Below, in pieces: positions 1 through 12,915 of a stretch of DNA of 64,000 bases; within the stretch, counting starts at the first letter, position 1; the number at the start of each line of letters is the position of its first letter. The stretch is from Agelaius tricolor (lineage: Eukaryota > Chordata > Aves > Passeriformes > Icteridae), in assembly GCA_023055355.1 (NCBI GenBank), contig JALJCS010000001.1, positions 104,535,881-104,599,880 on the forward strand. Reading direction: 5' to 3'. Both the position numbers and the translations under genes were made by a program. The notes beneath the pieces are model-generated. The model saw only the letters and a program-made list of their open reading frames with translations. It had not been told where the DNA came from and made no database searches.

Positions 1-2552
1 AGAAAATGCTACATGAACAGAGAGACAGAAGAGGCCTGGAAATATCAATCTACCCTGTTTCTCTTCCCCCTGCCCTACTTCTCACCCCAGCTTATCCACA
101 TGCTCTGGGAAACAGAGATCAGTTAATATGACTCATCTGGAGCAGGGTCCATGTGGATAGGCCAACCTGTTCCGTGCCTGCCTGATTATCCAGGAGGTTG
201 CTAGGAAAGAGGAATACAATGACTGAGCTGTGCCTTCCTCAGAGGAGTCATAAATTTCTCCTTTATCCTGATATTTGTTTCCATTCGACTAGTAGGAAAG
301 CATCTTTGAGTACTCCACCATTTTTCAAAGCCAGTTAAAACTATCCAACATCAAAAATAATGGGGGAAGGGACTTGGCAAAGGGATCAATGTGAAAATTA
401 TATAAAAGCCTTTTTCAAATTTATTTTTTATAGAAATTCAGGTCTAAAAGGATTATAAATTGAAGCATTCATGCTCTGTTTTATTATTAGTATTTCTTTA
501 CCCATCCCAAATGCAGAAAAATGAGATGTTGATTAATTTCTAAAGTAAACAAGTTTTTCACAGCTCATAACTTGAGCCCTGACTTGCAGTGAGCGCTGAG
601 TCTGTTGTAAGCCCCACGGGACTCAGTGGGGTTGAAAAGTCTTGGACAGAAATGTGGAGCTGCCTACCTAGGTTGTTTTAATGACAATATTTACTCAGCC
701 AATATTTCTTTGGTAGCTCAGCACCTCATAAACTGCAAGTTCTGTATTTTCATCTCTGTGAAGCGCAGAGGCTCCTAGTTTACACATAAGATACTTGTTA
801 AAGTTACCTCCACCAAGGGAGATGACTGCAAAATCTTCCCGCACTTTTGCAGTAAATTTCCAGATGTCAGGTGCCTAAAGAGACATGATTCTTCAGCAGG
901 TCCTTGATTTCTTCATTCTGCAAAGCTGAGCAATTTAAGTGCCCACACCGGGGCAGACAGTGTGCATTTAAATGTTTTGGGGTACCCCACCTTGTCTCCA
1001 TGTGCCACTCCAGGAAGAAACACACCTCCAAACCTACTGTGCTGTGTCTGTCTGCTCCACATTGACCTCTTGGTAACCAAGGCCATCTCCACTGGTGCTT
1101 GGCACCTATGTTTATGTATCCTTGTCCCACCATAGATGGGGGAATTCACAAGAACCAGGAATTTCTGCATAGGTGAGATTAAAACATCTTTTAAAAATTA
1201 AGTCCAGAATAGGCAGGAGCATTAAAAAAATTACTAAAGGACTCAAAATCTGGGAAATTTTATAGGGTTTGGGCATCAAGTGGGCATGTTTCACACAGCG
1301 TTCACCAGGAAGATACTGCCCACACTGAGAGCTGTAGACATGAAGAATTTTATAAGACTTTGCTGTATCACTGACAAATTAAGGAAGATCTGTACACTTG
1401 AGCCAAAATTACTTGATTTGTCATAAAGAAACATCTGGAGGAAAGGAAGAAATTGAACTTCTCTCCTCTGCCACCTAAAGCACTGGCCCATCCAACCTTA
1501 CAGCACACTAGCCTGGAAAACAGTATCCTAGCAATACCAACCCAATCCCTACTTGTTTGACTCTTTATTTTGATTTTATATTTCTTGTATTGGAAATAAT
1601 TCTCAGAGAAGTTTAACTATATTAAAGAGGTTTAAAGAGAACAAAAGGGATACAGATTTTCTGGGAAGTGAAAGACAAAGCTTGAAAAGAAGATTAGAGG
1701 AGGTTAAATGGGAGTCATTTGTGCAATTGGGAAGTACCACTCAAGAAAGGTCTTGCTTCCTTTAGTTCTAGTACCAGAGTTGATGAGTGCTAAATGCACT
1801 GGCACTGGAGAATGATTGGTAAAAGAAATGAAAAGCAAAATAAATGGCAGCCCTTACTTTCCCTAATTAAAACAGTTTAGTTACAGCAACTTACTGTCAC
1901 GATTAATACAGCAGCAGCCAGGCAGATGTGATCTATTAAACAGTTCTGCTTTTGCCAAAAGGAATTAATTCAGTACAACTGGATTCTATAAAGTCTTCTT
2001 TGCATCTAAACATCTGCATCTGAATCTTCACAATTTTATGACTTTTTTTACATTCTTTTTCTAAATGTTTTATTACCAGAGCATATTCTTTAAGGTATTT
2101 ATAAATATGCATTCCTTTTTCTGTGTCCTCTATCGAGAACACAGTTCCACTGTAAGGCTTTGTCTAGATCACAGCAGCAATTATTTCAATCTCACCAAGA
2201 GCAGGAAAAATCAAGAAAGCTAAGGTTTAAATGGCACTGGACCTCCATCTAGTGAGAAGAAGAATAGTGCATGTTTTTATGTTAAAAGATTTTCATAAGG
2301 GGAATTGTGCTTAGCTGCCAGAAGAGGTGTAGATACATTTGCATAAAATACAAAGGAAAATGTTATATATTATGTGAAAACCTTTACATAATTTCAGTTT
2401 AAGTGTCAGTGATTGCTCACAGATCTTAGTAAAGGAAGAAGACATTGATAAAAACCTGCTGTAGTCAGACACATGTGAGAGCTGATCTTGTATTGCAATG
2501 CTCCACTGTCTATCCTGTTAGAAGACTGAAAAGGCCTCTCAAGCCCCTCTTC

Positions 2553-2605
2553 TGAGGTGGGGAGGTGTTACCACCCCATTGCACAGATATGGTGAAACAC
2601 ACCAA
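2553..2605 (+). repeat. Possible MIR/L2-like relic
   Basis: A short segment resembles the conserved tail shared by MIR and L2 elements (GAGGTGGGG ... TTACCACCCCATTGCACAGAT ... GAAAC). The match is short and could be chance. Confidence 0.3.
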
Positions 2606-3144
2606 GCAAGGGTTGGATTTTACAGGTTTGAAGATAGGCACCTGCTGATCTTTCCAGATATGCCTAAGTCTGAATTGTGCCTGACAATTCAGGTGTTAAG
2701 TGCCTGACTCCTCCTAAGCATCATGGCAGATGTTTGTCTGCACCTTTTGCCACATAAATGCCTGTAAAACTTGTCCTGAGGTGCCAGACTGATGCTCTGC
2801 TCTTCTTCCCATCTGGAGGGGAGCAGAACTGCAGAGTTAGCATCTGCTCACTGATACACCTCCAGTAATGACAGTTCCACAGGGGGTTGCATCAAGGAAA
2901 CCTTGCAAGCATGTCTCATGACATCACTGTAAAAATTCCATCATTTGATTTCATAGCCTGGAACTCACTTCACTTTAAAAAAAATTTCAATGTCATCATA
3001 AAATCTAAGGCAAGACACATCCAGTGTTCAAAGCAATGGTCAGTTCTAGTTTTAAAGGTGGTACCACTACACAAACAGGAGCTCTGCATAAAGCTAAAGT
3101 AAACTCCAGGTAAGGTCTATGAAGAGAAAAACAACTCATTCCTC

Positions 3145-3231
3145 AAAAAAACCCCACCAAAAACAAACAAAAAACCCCACCAAACCAACCAACCAACCAA
3201 CCAAACAAACAAATAAAAAACCAACAAAAAG
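3145..3231 (+). repeat. A-rich low-complexity tract with (CCAA)n core
   Basis: An A/C-only stretch has four to five CCAA units near 3184-3204 flanked by CAAA and AAAACCCC runs. No gene is associated. Confidence 0.9.
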
Positions 3232-6200
3232 GCAGCACATATCATTGGAGAGTGTTCATGACTTGCAAATTATGGAACACTGAGATATGCTTATCCAGAC
3301 TGAAACTCTCTAAATATAAAGAGACTAGGCATTCAATGAATTACATCTAGACATCTAGACAGTTACCAAGGCAGCTTAAAATACCCTTTAATGTGTTGAG
3401 CTGCTAAATTGCAGAATCTGTATTTGGCACACAAATCTAAGTCTCCAGCTTAGCTCACATGGATGCCTATTGCAAAATCCTGTCTAATAACTGTGTCCCT
3501 TTTTTTTCTGCATTAGCAAATGGGAGCCTGACAAATTAGACATTGGTTCTGTTTATTAAGATGCTCTAGACTGTTTTTCAGAGGACTGGGAAATTCATTT
3601 TCCTTTTTCTGTGGAATTACCTCAGGGTACCAAGAGAGTCTTGGCTTTCTATTAATCTGTCTTGTAACCTTACTGCAGAATAAATGTTCAAAGATAATGT
3701 GCATCAGCTATTTAAATCCATGTCTTAAACCATGTCAAGAAGATTGGTTTAAACAGCAAAGAAGACCATGTCTGGGAGGGATAACCAAGAATATTAGAGG
3801 AGTTTAAAAAATTCAGACAGACTGGAATGGTTTCTCTGCGGCTGTAATTATAAACATACCTTAATGAACTCTAATAAATTACTATTGGTAATCAGGGAAA
3901 TCTATCAATCGTTTGAAATATGTTCCTCAAACAATGCAATTCTGGAAATAGAAGATAAGGAATTATTGTAGAAATAATTGAGAAGAAAAGGAAGAAAATC
4001 TCTTTACATTTCTCTTGAACACTGCATATAATTTTTGTCACTTCATCTTGAAGATAACAGGCAAGGGTAGAAGAAAGGATGACTGAAACAATGGAAGATA
4101 GGAAATAGTTTCCTAAGAGCTTTGGAATAGATTCCTGACAAGGAAATACTGCTAAATTAGGATAGTTTTATTCAAAGGACACAACTGAGAGAGGATACAA
4201 ACAGCTCTACCCAACACAGTGCCAATAGAAAAGGGAAACTATTCAGGATCATGGAAGCTTGGCCCCACCTCTGCTCCGTCCTTCTCTTGTGCCATTTTTG
4301 CATTGGAGGAAAGCCTTGCTGTGTCCTTGGGGGTCACAGGTGCCTGGGCAAGGAATCCACTGAGTGGGTTCTTCTTATGAGGGCCTAACAACAACAGCCA
4401 CTGCCTTTGACAACAGGATGAACCTTTAACAGGAGGGACACTGAACAAAGCCAAGGTTCCAGGCTGTGTACCAAAGGGCAAGGCTTTACTGGGGCTTGGC
4501 CAGACTCACCGCACCCCCCAAATTATGGCTGGATTTCCTCCACTATGCTCTCACTATACTGCCACCTGGCTTTAGATTGTGCTCATTGTATAAGCCCTGA
4601 AAGTGCTTTTCCAGGGCAATGGTATTTGTTCTGCCTCACCCTCATCTTCCTGATGTAGAAATAAAGTCCAGGTGCAATTCATTAGCTCCTGGTTAGTATA
4701 ATTTTCCATTTTGAAGACAATTATTACGAGAAAAAGATGTAAAATCTTAATTTTGGAAGAAAACAAGGTGGCACTTTTCTTTCTGACTCACTAAAGTTTC
4801 CTTGCTTGTCTTGGGACCTCAAGAGCTTTTGCAACCCTGCTGAATTTCAGGAGCAAAACACAACCACAGAGGATAAATAGAACAGTTTCAGCCAACTTTA
4901 TTCAATTTCTTCAGGTGTTAAAATGTCAAGAATTTATAAAACATGTCAGAGAAGTTTATATCATTTCCTTATGTACAATAAAAAGAAATATGTATGTATA
5001 TGTCATTAAAATTGTCTCTGATGAAATAGTGACAGTAAGATGAAAAGTTATTTAATGAATATTGAGCTTTGCTGCATGCAAACTGGACATAGGAATGCAT
5101 AAACAAATGTCAGATGTATCATTAATGGCATGGCATTTTTTCTTCCTCATTCTTAACTCCCTGAATACTGTGAAGCCCACATAATCCTTAAGAAACTTCC
5201 TGTATGATTGTCAGCCACAGACTTGACACCTCAGTCAGAATGAAAATATCAAGGCAGTGTGCTTCTTTTAGTTGAAAAGAGTCTCTTTATTAGCAGGAGA
5301 TTTGCACTACCAGATGCCATTTATATCTTCCTTCTTCCCTATCCTAATTTAAAACATTACTTTTCAAGTCTGCACAGAGGTAATGGATCGAGAACAGCTT
5401 ATTAGCTGGCATAACACAAAAGAAATCCAGGACTGGAAATGAAACAGAACGGTTGCAAGAACACAAAAACTGTGCACATGAAACCACTGATTTCCTGAGG
5501 CTCATTGCACCTTGCTGTCATTTGTTTTAAAGTGCCTTAGCTTGTCTGCAAACACCACTGCTTGCACATAAAAATATTCTTGTACACTTAATAGAAGAAA
5601 AATGTGCTAAATTCTGAGGGCTTTGTGTCAAAAAAATCCATCCAAACTTCCTCTTGAAACTCAAAAGCCTATAATAACTTCATCTGGATAAGGTATCTGA
5701 AACATGGCCATAAGATTACAAGGTTCTGCAGCCACATGTACAGGTGCCTTCCTCTAGGTACATTTGATATTCTTAGTTATCTCATTGCTTTGTTATCTTG
5801 TGGGGAAGTAAGGAAGGATTGTGCATTCATACTCACACAGAAAAACTCACACAGTATACATTGCTGTGTATATATCCTAGTTATTCTCTGGTGTTTGCCC
5901 ATATTTAGTACAGCTGTCATAATTCTTTACTTAAATTCAAAATGAAGTAAAAGATTATTCCTTTGTTCTGGTCTGCATATTTATTTGTTTGAATTTATTT
6001 TATGTGAATGTATTATAACACTCTGCAGTTATCATTTAATTTTAAATTTAAATTCCTCAAATATTATGCATGTGTGGATTTACTTAAGAGATAAAAATGG
6101 GAGGGGATGTTCTGAATATGCTATTACTTTGTTCCCAGCACATGCAGTAACTTTTTGTAATTTTAATTTCTTATGTTTTTAAATTCCTCACTACATTTCC

Positions 6201-7019
6201 TTTTGTCCAGTTCAGAAAAGCCACTCTTAGATACAGCAGGCTCAGGTGTGATTCTTCAAAACTATTTTTAGGATGCCCTTGCACTAAGATTTATACCATT
6301 CTCTGGAGGCGTCTGTCTCTCTGCACTGATTAAATTGGCAGGCTGTGTGATTAAGCTTCTAATTTAGGCTTCTCGATGCTGGGTTTAGGCACAGAATGTT
6401 CTCAAGGGTCCTGGCCACATCACCTGCATATCTGGCATCATTAAGAAAAGCACTTCCCTTCTTACAAAAAATCTTCACTGCACAGACAGTGACAATTTAT
6501 TAAGTCCTTGGCCATGGGAACAGCAAAATTCAACAGTGCCTGGCCTTCATGAGAAGACTTTGGCCAATTCAAATGGGTATCTCAAGCCAGCTGCCTATGA
6601 TTTTCTAAGTCCCAGAGCAGCATTTTAACTCACAACTTGAGCTCAGCTGATGAAAACTGCACCTGTGAAGAGTGAGCATGTACAAAGCCCACCATGCAAC
6701 ATAGAGCTCCCACTCAGGCATTATGAGTCAAGAGGATGCTGCTGTCAGTACTGCCAGGAGCTGGTTTCTGTTCCTGTTCCCTCTTTTTATCCCAGATCTT
6801 GCCATAAGACTCATCCATCATTTTTCTCAGTTTTATTCCTCATAACTGAAATATGTCATGTATTTTCATCCTGAATTTCTTAGATGATTGTCAAAAATCA
6901 CAGAACTTTATAATTCAGATAAGGATGGAGAATTTTAAATATTTCTCTATTTCAAACATGAAAACAAAAACATTTCTGACCCCTTGATTCTTAACCATCC
7001 ATTGATAGTACCACCTAAT

Positions 7020-8315
7020 GTTTTAGGTTTGAAAAAACTCTTTAGATTATTGAATCTAACATTAACCCAGCACTGCCAAACAGTCAGTAAGCAGTAAACA
7101 ATGTCCCTAAGTCAATGTCTTTTTAATATCTCCAGGGGTGGTGACTCAACCATTTCTCTGAGCAGCCTGCTCCAAGTGCTTGACAACCCCCTTTTATGAA
7201 GAAATTTTACTTAATATCCAATCTACACCTCCCCTGGAGCAACTTGAGATTGTTTCCTTATGTCCTATTGTTTGTTACCTGAACAAGAAGGTCTCTCCTG
7301 AGCCTCCTTTTTCCCCTTGGCTGCTCCTCAAAAGACTTTTGCTCCAGACCCTTCACCAGTTTAATTACCTTTCTCCCAGCTCAGAGAGGCTGGATACCCA
7401 GAGAACAAGTGGTCTTGCTATTAAAGACTGAGACAAAGAAAACAGTAAGTATCTCAGCATTTTCATCGTCCTTTGACACTACATTTCCCCCCACACCCAA
7501 TAAAGGGTGGAGGGTCTCCTTAAGCCTCAATGTGTTGCTGATTTATTTACAGAAACATTTCTTATTGTGTTGTACAGCAGTGGCCAGATTAAATTCTAGT
7601 TTGGCTTTTCTCCCTGCATAACCTCACATCATCCTTGTAGTCCTCCTGAGTTCCTGCCCCATCTTTCAGAGGTCATAAACTCTTGGTTTTTTCCCTAAGC
7701 TCCAGATGAAGCTCTGGTCATCCCTGCTGGCTCATCTTTCAGCACATGTGAATGGCCTGCTCCTGTGCTTTAAAATATCCTTCCTGAAATCCTTTGCCTT
7801 TTTCAGGACTATTTTCTGACTCTGTCAGCCAGGTTCCTGAGGCCATGCCTGCCCCACAGAATTCCAAGCGTTAGTTCAGCTGGCACCCATCCTTACTTCT
7901 CTGAGAATTGAAAATGACCATTTTGTGATCTCTGTGCCCAGCATCACCCACCAGCTCTTCTCTGTTCATGAGCAGCAGGTCCAGCAGGGAGCCTTCCCTA
8001 GCTGACTCCCTCACCAGTTGTATTAAGAGATTATCTTTCACAGGCTCCAGGAATGTCCCAGACTTCTTCCTCTCTGCTGTGCTGTGTTTCCAACAGACAT
8101 TTGGTAAGTTTAAAGTTCCCCACAAGAACAAGGCTAGTGATTGTGAGACTTCTGCCAGCTGCATACAGAATATTTCTTCTACATTTACATCCTGTTTGGG
8201 TGGTCCCTAATAGACTCCCACTGTGATATCTGCCCTGCTGGCCCTCTCCCTGATTCTTACCCATAAGAACACAACCCTATCATCACCATCATGGTGGATT
8301 CCCATTAAATCCTTT
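7020..8315 (-). mobile_element. CR1 LINE copy B, internally deleted (RT core missing)
   Basis: Read on the minus strand, 8310-7870 encodes the end of the CR1 ORF2 endonuclease, including a stretch with NLPNVCWK, the TAERK block and LLDLLLMNREELVGD. The endonuclease-RT linker follows to about 7400. At about 7378 the sequence jumps directly to the ORF2 C-terminus and 3' UTR, which continue to about 7020. The reverse-transcriptase core expected between them (over 1 kb in an intact element) is absent. Frameshifts and stops make the copy dead. Family identification is from memory of avian CR1. Confidence 0.85.
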
Positions 8316-8324
8316 CCTGGTGGA

Positions 8325-9395
8325 AGAAACCCTTCTGCCCTGGGCAGGGATACCTTCCACTGGACCAGCTTGCCCAGAGCTCCATACAATCTGGCCTTGA
8401 ACACTTCCAGGTATGAGGTATCCACAGCTTCCCTGGGCAACCTGTTCCAGTGCCTCACCACTCTCACAGTAAGGAACTTCTTCATATATCTAATCTAAAC
8501 TCACCCTCTTTGATTTTAAAGCCATTTTGCCTTGCCCTATCACTACATGCCCTTGTAAAAAGTCTCTCTCCAGCCTTTCTGTAAGCCCCCTTAGGTACTG
8601 GAATATGCTATAAATCTCCCCAGAGCCTTCTCTTCTCCAGGCTGAACAATCCCAACTCTCTAAGCCTGTCCTCATAGGAGAGGTGCTGCAGACCTCTGAT
8701 CACGTTTTTGGCCCTCCTCTAGACTTGCTCCAGCATTTTCATATCCTTCTTAATGGTTAATTTTTGTCATCTGCTAGTTCCCTCACCCTGATGGGTGCAT
8801 CTCATAAGTCCCATGGGCTTTTGCACCTCCAGGTTCCTTAGATGATCTCAAATCTGACTTTCCCCTAAATCAGGCAGTTCTTCCTTCTCCCAGTCCCTGA
8901 CTTTGCCTTCTGTGACTCAGGTGGTGTGGCTGAAGCACTTGAGGCAAAAATATTGTTGAGTAACTCAGCCTTCTCTACATCTCAGGTAACCAGTTCTCCT
9001 CTTTCCGTACAGAGAGGGCTCAAATTTTCCCTAGTCTTCCTTTTATCATTGACATACCTATAGAAGCTTTTTCTTGTTGCCCTTGACGGCCCTGGCCAGG
9101 ATTATTTCTATTACAGTTTTAGCTTTCCTGACCTGATCCCTGTCTGCTCAGAGAATTTCTCTATATTCCTCCCAAGCTGCCTTTCCTTGCTTCCATCCTC
9201 TGTGGGCTTCCTTTTAGTGTTTGAGTTCGTCCAGAAGCATCTTGTTCTTCTCTTTGGGAGGCATCTTCAGGAAGTATGAATCCTGAGCTTGGAGGAGGTG
9301 ACCCTTATTTACCAGATTTCTTGGACTCTTCTTCCTCCAGGGTTTCTCTACCAAGCAGATCCCTGAAGAGGCCAAAGTCTACTCATATTAGAAGT
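8325..9395 (-). mobile_element. CR1 LINE copy A, internally deleted, head-to-tail with copy B
   Basis: On the minus strand 9395-8760 matches the endonuclease-RT linker of a different CR1 subfamily from copy B. 8755-8330 matches the ORF2 C-terminus (RVVRHWNRLPREAV) and the start of the 3' UTR. The RT core is missing at about 8755. The 3' end stops early near 8325, where copy B's endonuclease begins, so the usual CR1 terminal sequence is lost. Confidence 0.8.
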
Positions 9396-12311
9396 GAAAA
9401 TGAGGCCACTGTAAGCTTATCCTCTTTATTTTTAAAAGTATGAATCCAGGAAATAAGATGCTTTTTAGAGAGAAAGGCAACATTTTTCTTCCAAGTGGTT
9501 CTCTTTAAATGTCTTTGTTTGGTGTGTGGGATGGGGTTGTGCTGTAACCATTACACAGTAAGAAACGAGAAGGGAAAGTTCAATTAATGAGCAGAGAAAA
9601 TGAACATCAGTCAGACCAGCTTCATCTATTTCAATTTGTATTAGAGTTCCACAGAAACGACTGCCTCAGGAAAGTAAATATGTGGATTTCTCTGGCAGAA
9701 AGAACAGTTGCAAACTGTAACAAATGTAATGAGAAAAAAAAAATGAGTCACATGGTGAGTTTGAATGAATCACACACAACTGTACATAGTGTGTTCATAG
9801 CCAGGAAAGGCATTTTTCTTAATATAGCCCCTTGCTGACTCCTTTAAACACTGTTATTATTTCTGCAACTCAAAGGTAAAAAAACCTAGCACAAACTGAA
9901 AATGGCTATATCATTCTCCTCCCCCATCAGAGTTTAAAGTTATCTAAATTTTGATAATTTTTAGATTTACATTATGTTCAATTACAGCATGTTTTGGAAA
10001 CTAAAGCCTTAGGATAAAACAAATTGCTGTGAAGGTTAAAAAAGCCTTAAAATGATAAACCCAGCTCCTGCTGGAACACAGATTCAGCACTGCAACAGTG
10101 AGAAAGCAAATCAAATAATCGCTTTGGATTGCCAGAAGATCAGGACTCCCCAGCAGCTGCCTTTTTGGTTTCTTAATGGACACCAACAGATGGAAAAAAG
10201 CTGAAGAGAGCAGGCTTGCTTTCTCTGCACGCTGAATTATTTTCTTCTTATGCCTTTTTGTCTATCTATAGCTTACAGCTCTATTTATCCAAAATGATTA
10301 GGGCTTTCTGTGAAACAGAAACTTGGAGGAACACAGAAGGCCACGTAAATTCTTGCTGATACAGTCACCTGTTGTCTTGCCACATTCTCCATTTATTTAC
10401 TACTGACATGTCACATGGGACCTCGATTTCTTCTTTTCACTTTTGATGTAGCAAGGTAACAAAATGACAAAAGCTGTCTGCCCAATTTTGTAACCTTTCT
10501 CTAGTGACATTTGTCCTGCCTTTAACCAAAAATCATCACGATTTTACTCTCTAACACTCGCTCAGCCATACAAGGGAGGTGGTGGTGCCAGGGGTTTCCA
10601 GACGTGGGAAATGGTTTTGAGTCAAGGGCACACTCAGAAAGGCATGGGAGGGGAGCAAGGCAGAATATTCATATTGAAATTACTTCACAATGGCAAATCA
10701 ACTAAGCCCCTGGGTTATCTTCCAAAGCAACTTGGCTCTGCTAGAGATTAATTTTCTCTGCAGGACTTTTGGCAATGTTGTTACAGCCTGCTGAGGCGCT
10801 CTGGACTGCCAAAATCCACACAAGTAAGGGTCTCCAACATGCTGGCATTTCTAGGTCAAGCCGGTTCTGAGACAAGATTTTTATAGAAGATACCACAAGG
10901 CATTTCAAAAAATGAAGCACCCACATTTTTTATAGGCCCTTCTCTGCAAAATAGGCATTGTCTAATTATATTGAAACTTTCCCAGAAAAAAAATGTACCT
11001 TTGGCCACAGCTGCACTCTACCTGGCAATTTTAGATGGAAAATACTTTAAAAAAAGAACAAGAAAAGTGGTAATCATTTGTTGATTGGATGAAGATGAAG
11101 CAGCCAGAATTAGACTTAGAACAGAAGGCAATTCCCATTTTATCTTTGGATTTACTGTACAGCATCTGTAATTTCACCTGTTCTCATTTTGAAGGAAGAC
11201 AAGAGGAAAAAAGAAGACAGGGCTGAAGATAAGTTGAAGGAGGCCATGGGCACATGTCTCTGACTTTCAGGAGCACCCAGGGGAAATTCATATAACTACT
11301 TCAGTGGCCTTTTGCCACAATCACTGTCTTCTGCTTCTCAGAAGCTGGATGAACCAAGGCACATATTTAAGAGATTTTCCCAATTGCTTTCAAACTTTGA
11401 CTAACCCTTTAGACTGGTCATCTATCAGACTTCTTCCATGAAGAAGCAATGTTAGTTTTTATTTTCAATCACAAATTCAGTTTCAACACCATTCAGTGTT
11501 TCTGAATGGTTTTGGGAAGATGTGTGATCCTTTGGTTTCTAATGAAACCAGTTAATTGTGTGGACTGAAAGAGCAGCTGGGCAAGCACCCTTTTATTGGG
11601 GTAAACCTTGTAAATAATACTTGCAGTGGGAAGCATTAGGCTGCCTTAGTCAGCATCAACATTTTATTTCAGAAATTCTGTTACATGATCTGTCAGATTA
11701 TATTCACTGTTTGAGATTTTTTAGGAAGAAGCACTCAAATTAGACTTGGAAATATTGCAAAGCAATGAGATGTGCTAGAAGAAGACCCAGGGAAAAAAAA
11801 AAAAGACCCCACTGAAAAGAGAATGAGAAGAGGTCAGATGTGGTGTGTTATATGGGCTGGTAGTAGCCACCTGCCCAAACAGCACATGCACACCTCTAGG
11901 TTACTCAAGCTCTGTTCTGGCTGTCATTTAGATCCCAAAAGGAGGCTTCAGCACCCAAATAGCTTGAGCTGGCTCCAGCAAGCTTCATAGGTCCACACAT
12001 GCTTGGTTTCAGCTACCTGCTACTGGGGGAGAGCCATTTCTTCTCCAGTACTATGCCAGTTGCCAAGAAAAAACCCATCAAGAGCACTGTTTTTTTCTAC
12101 TCAGAAAGTGTCTGAAAAGGAGTATGAAGTTACATCTTGGATAAATTGAAGTGGGGCACGCTAAGACAGAGTGACAAACGAGATTTAAGTAGTAAAAAAA
12201 AATAGCTCCCATCTTGAGGGCTAGGATTACATTTCCTGTTCTGAGTTTGGACACTACTCTCCCACTGAAACCACTCAAGAAGTCTGACAGGAAATCTGCT
12301 TGTGTAAGATA
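9396..12311. other. Intergenic, nothing recognised
   Basis: AT-rich unique-looking sequence between two CR1 regions. No exon, RNA gene or repeat family was identified. Confidence 0.6.
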
Positions 12312-12915
12312 CAAGATCATAGAATGTTAAGGATTGTAAGGGACATTAAAGGTCACCTTCTTCAAACCCCCTTTAGAACACGTTGCTCCAGGTCTTATCC
12401 AACTTGGCCTTGAATACTGCCAGCTATGGAATATTCACACCCTCCTCAGGCAACCTGTTCCACCCTCAAAAATTTATTCCTAATATCTGACCTAAATTTC
12501 CTCTCTTTCTCTTTGTACCCATTACTCCTTGTCCTATCCCTACAGTTTCTAGTGAAGAGTCACTCTCCAGCTTCCCTGTTGGCCCCTTCAGATACTGCAA
12601 GGTTGCCATGAGATCTCCAAACAACCTTCTCTTCTCCGGGATGAACAATCCCAACTTTCTCAGCCTGTCTTTGTGGGGAAGCCACTCCAGTCCTCTTAGC
12701 AATTTTGTGGCCTCCTCTTGACTTGCTCCTACTCTTCCATGTCTTTCTCATACTGAGGACACCAGAACTTACACAGAATTCCAGGTAGGATCTTATGAGA
12801 GCAGAATGAAGGGGGAGAATCATCTCCCTCCTGCTGCTGCACGATTCTTTGGATGCAGCCCAGGATGCAGTTGACTTTCTGGGCTGCAAGCTTACAATGC
12901 TGGCTTATGTCAAGG
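12312..12915 (-). mobile_element. CR1 LINE, 5'-truncated 3' end
   Basis: The plus strand begins at about 12312 with ATCATAGAATG, the inverted CR1 terminal motif. The inverted 3' UTR and ORF2 C-terminus follow; in the minus-strand translation LRKLGLFIPEKRRLFGDLMA is visible near 12650-12600. The copy continues to about 12915, where the similarity ends. It has many substitutions and frame breaks. Confidence 0.9.

Larger units (their letters stand above)
1..7019. other. Intergenic, no gene recognised
   Basis: AT-rich sequence with only short, unconserved-looking open frames (under 90 codons) in every frame. Apart from the CCAA tract and the possible MIR/L2 relic I see no repeat family, RNA gene or exon. 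Confidence 0.6.

Noticed and set aside
7871..8675. Several 60-97 codon frames near 8 kb as candidate genes
   Set aside because: They are pieces of decayed CR1 ORF2 (endonuclease and C-terminal segments) or their antisense.
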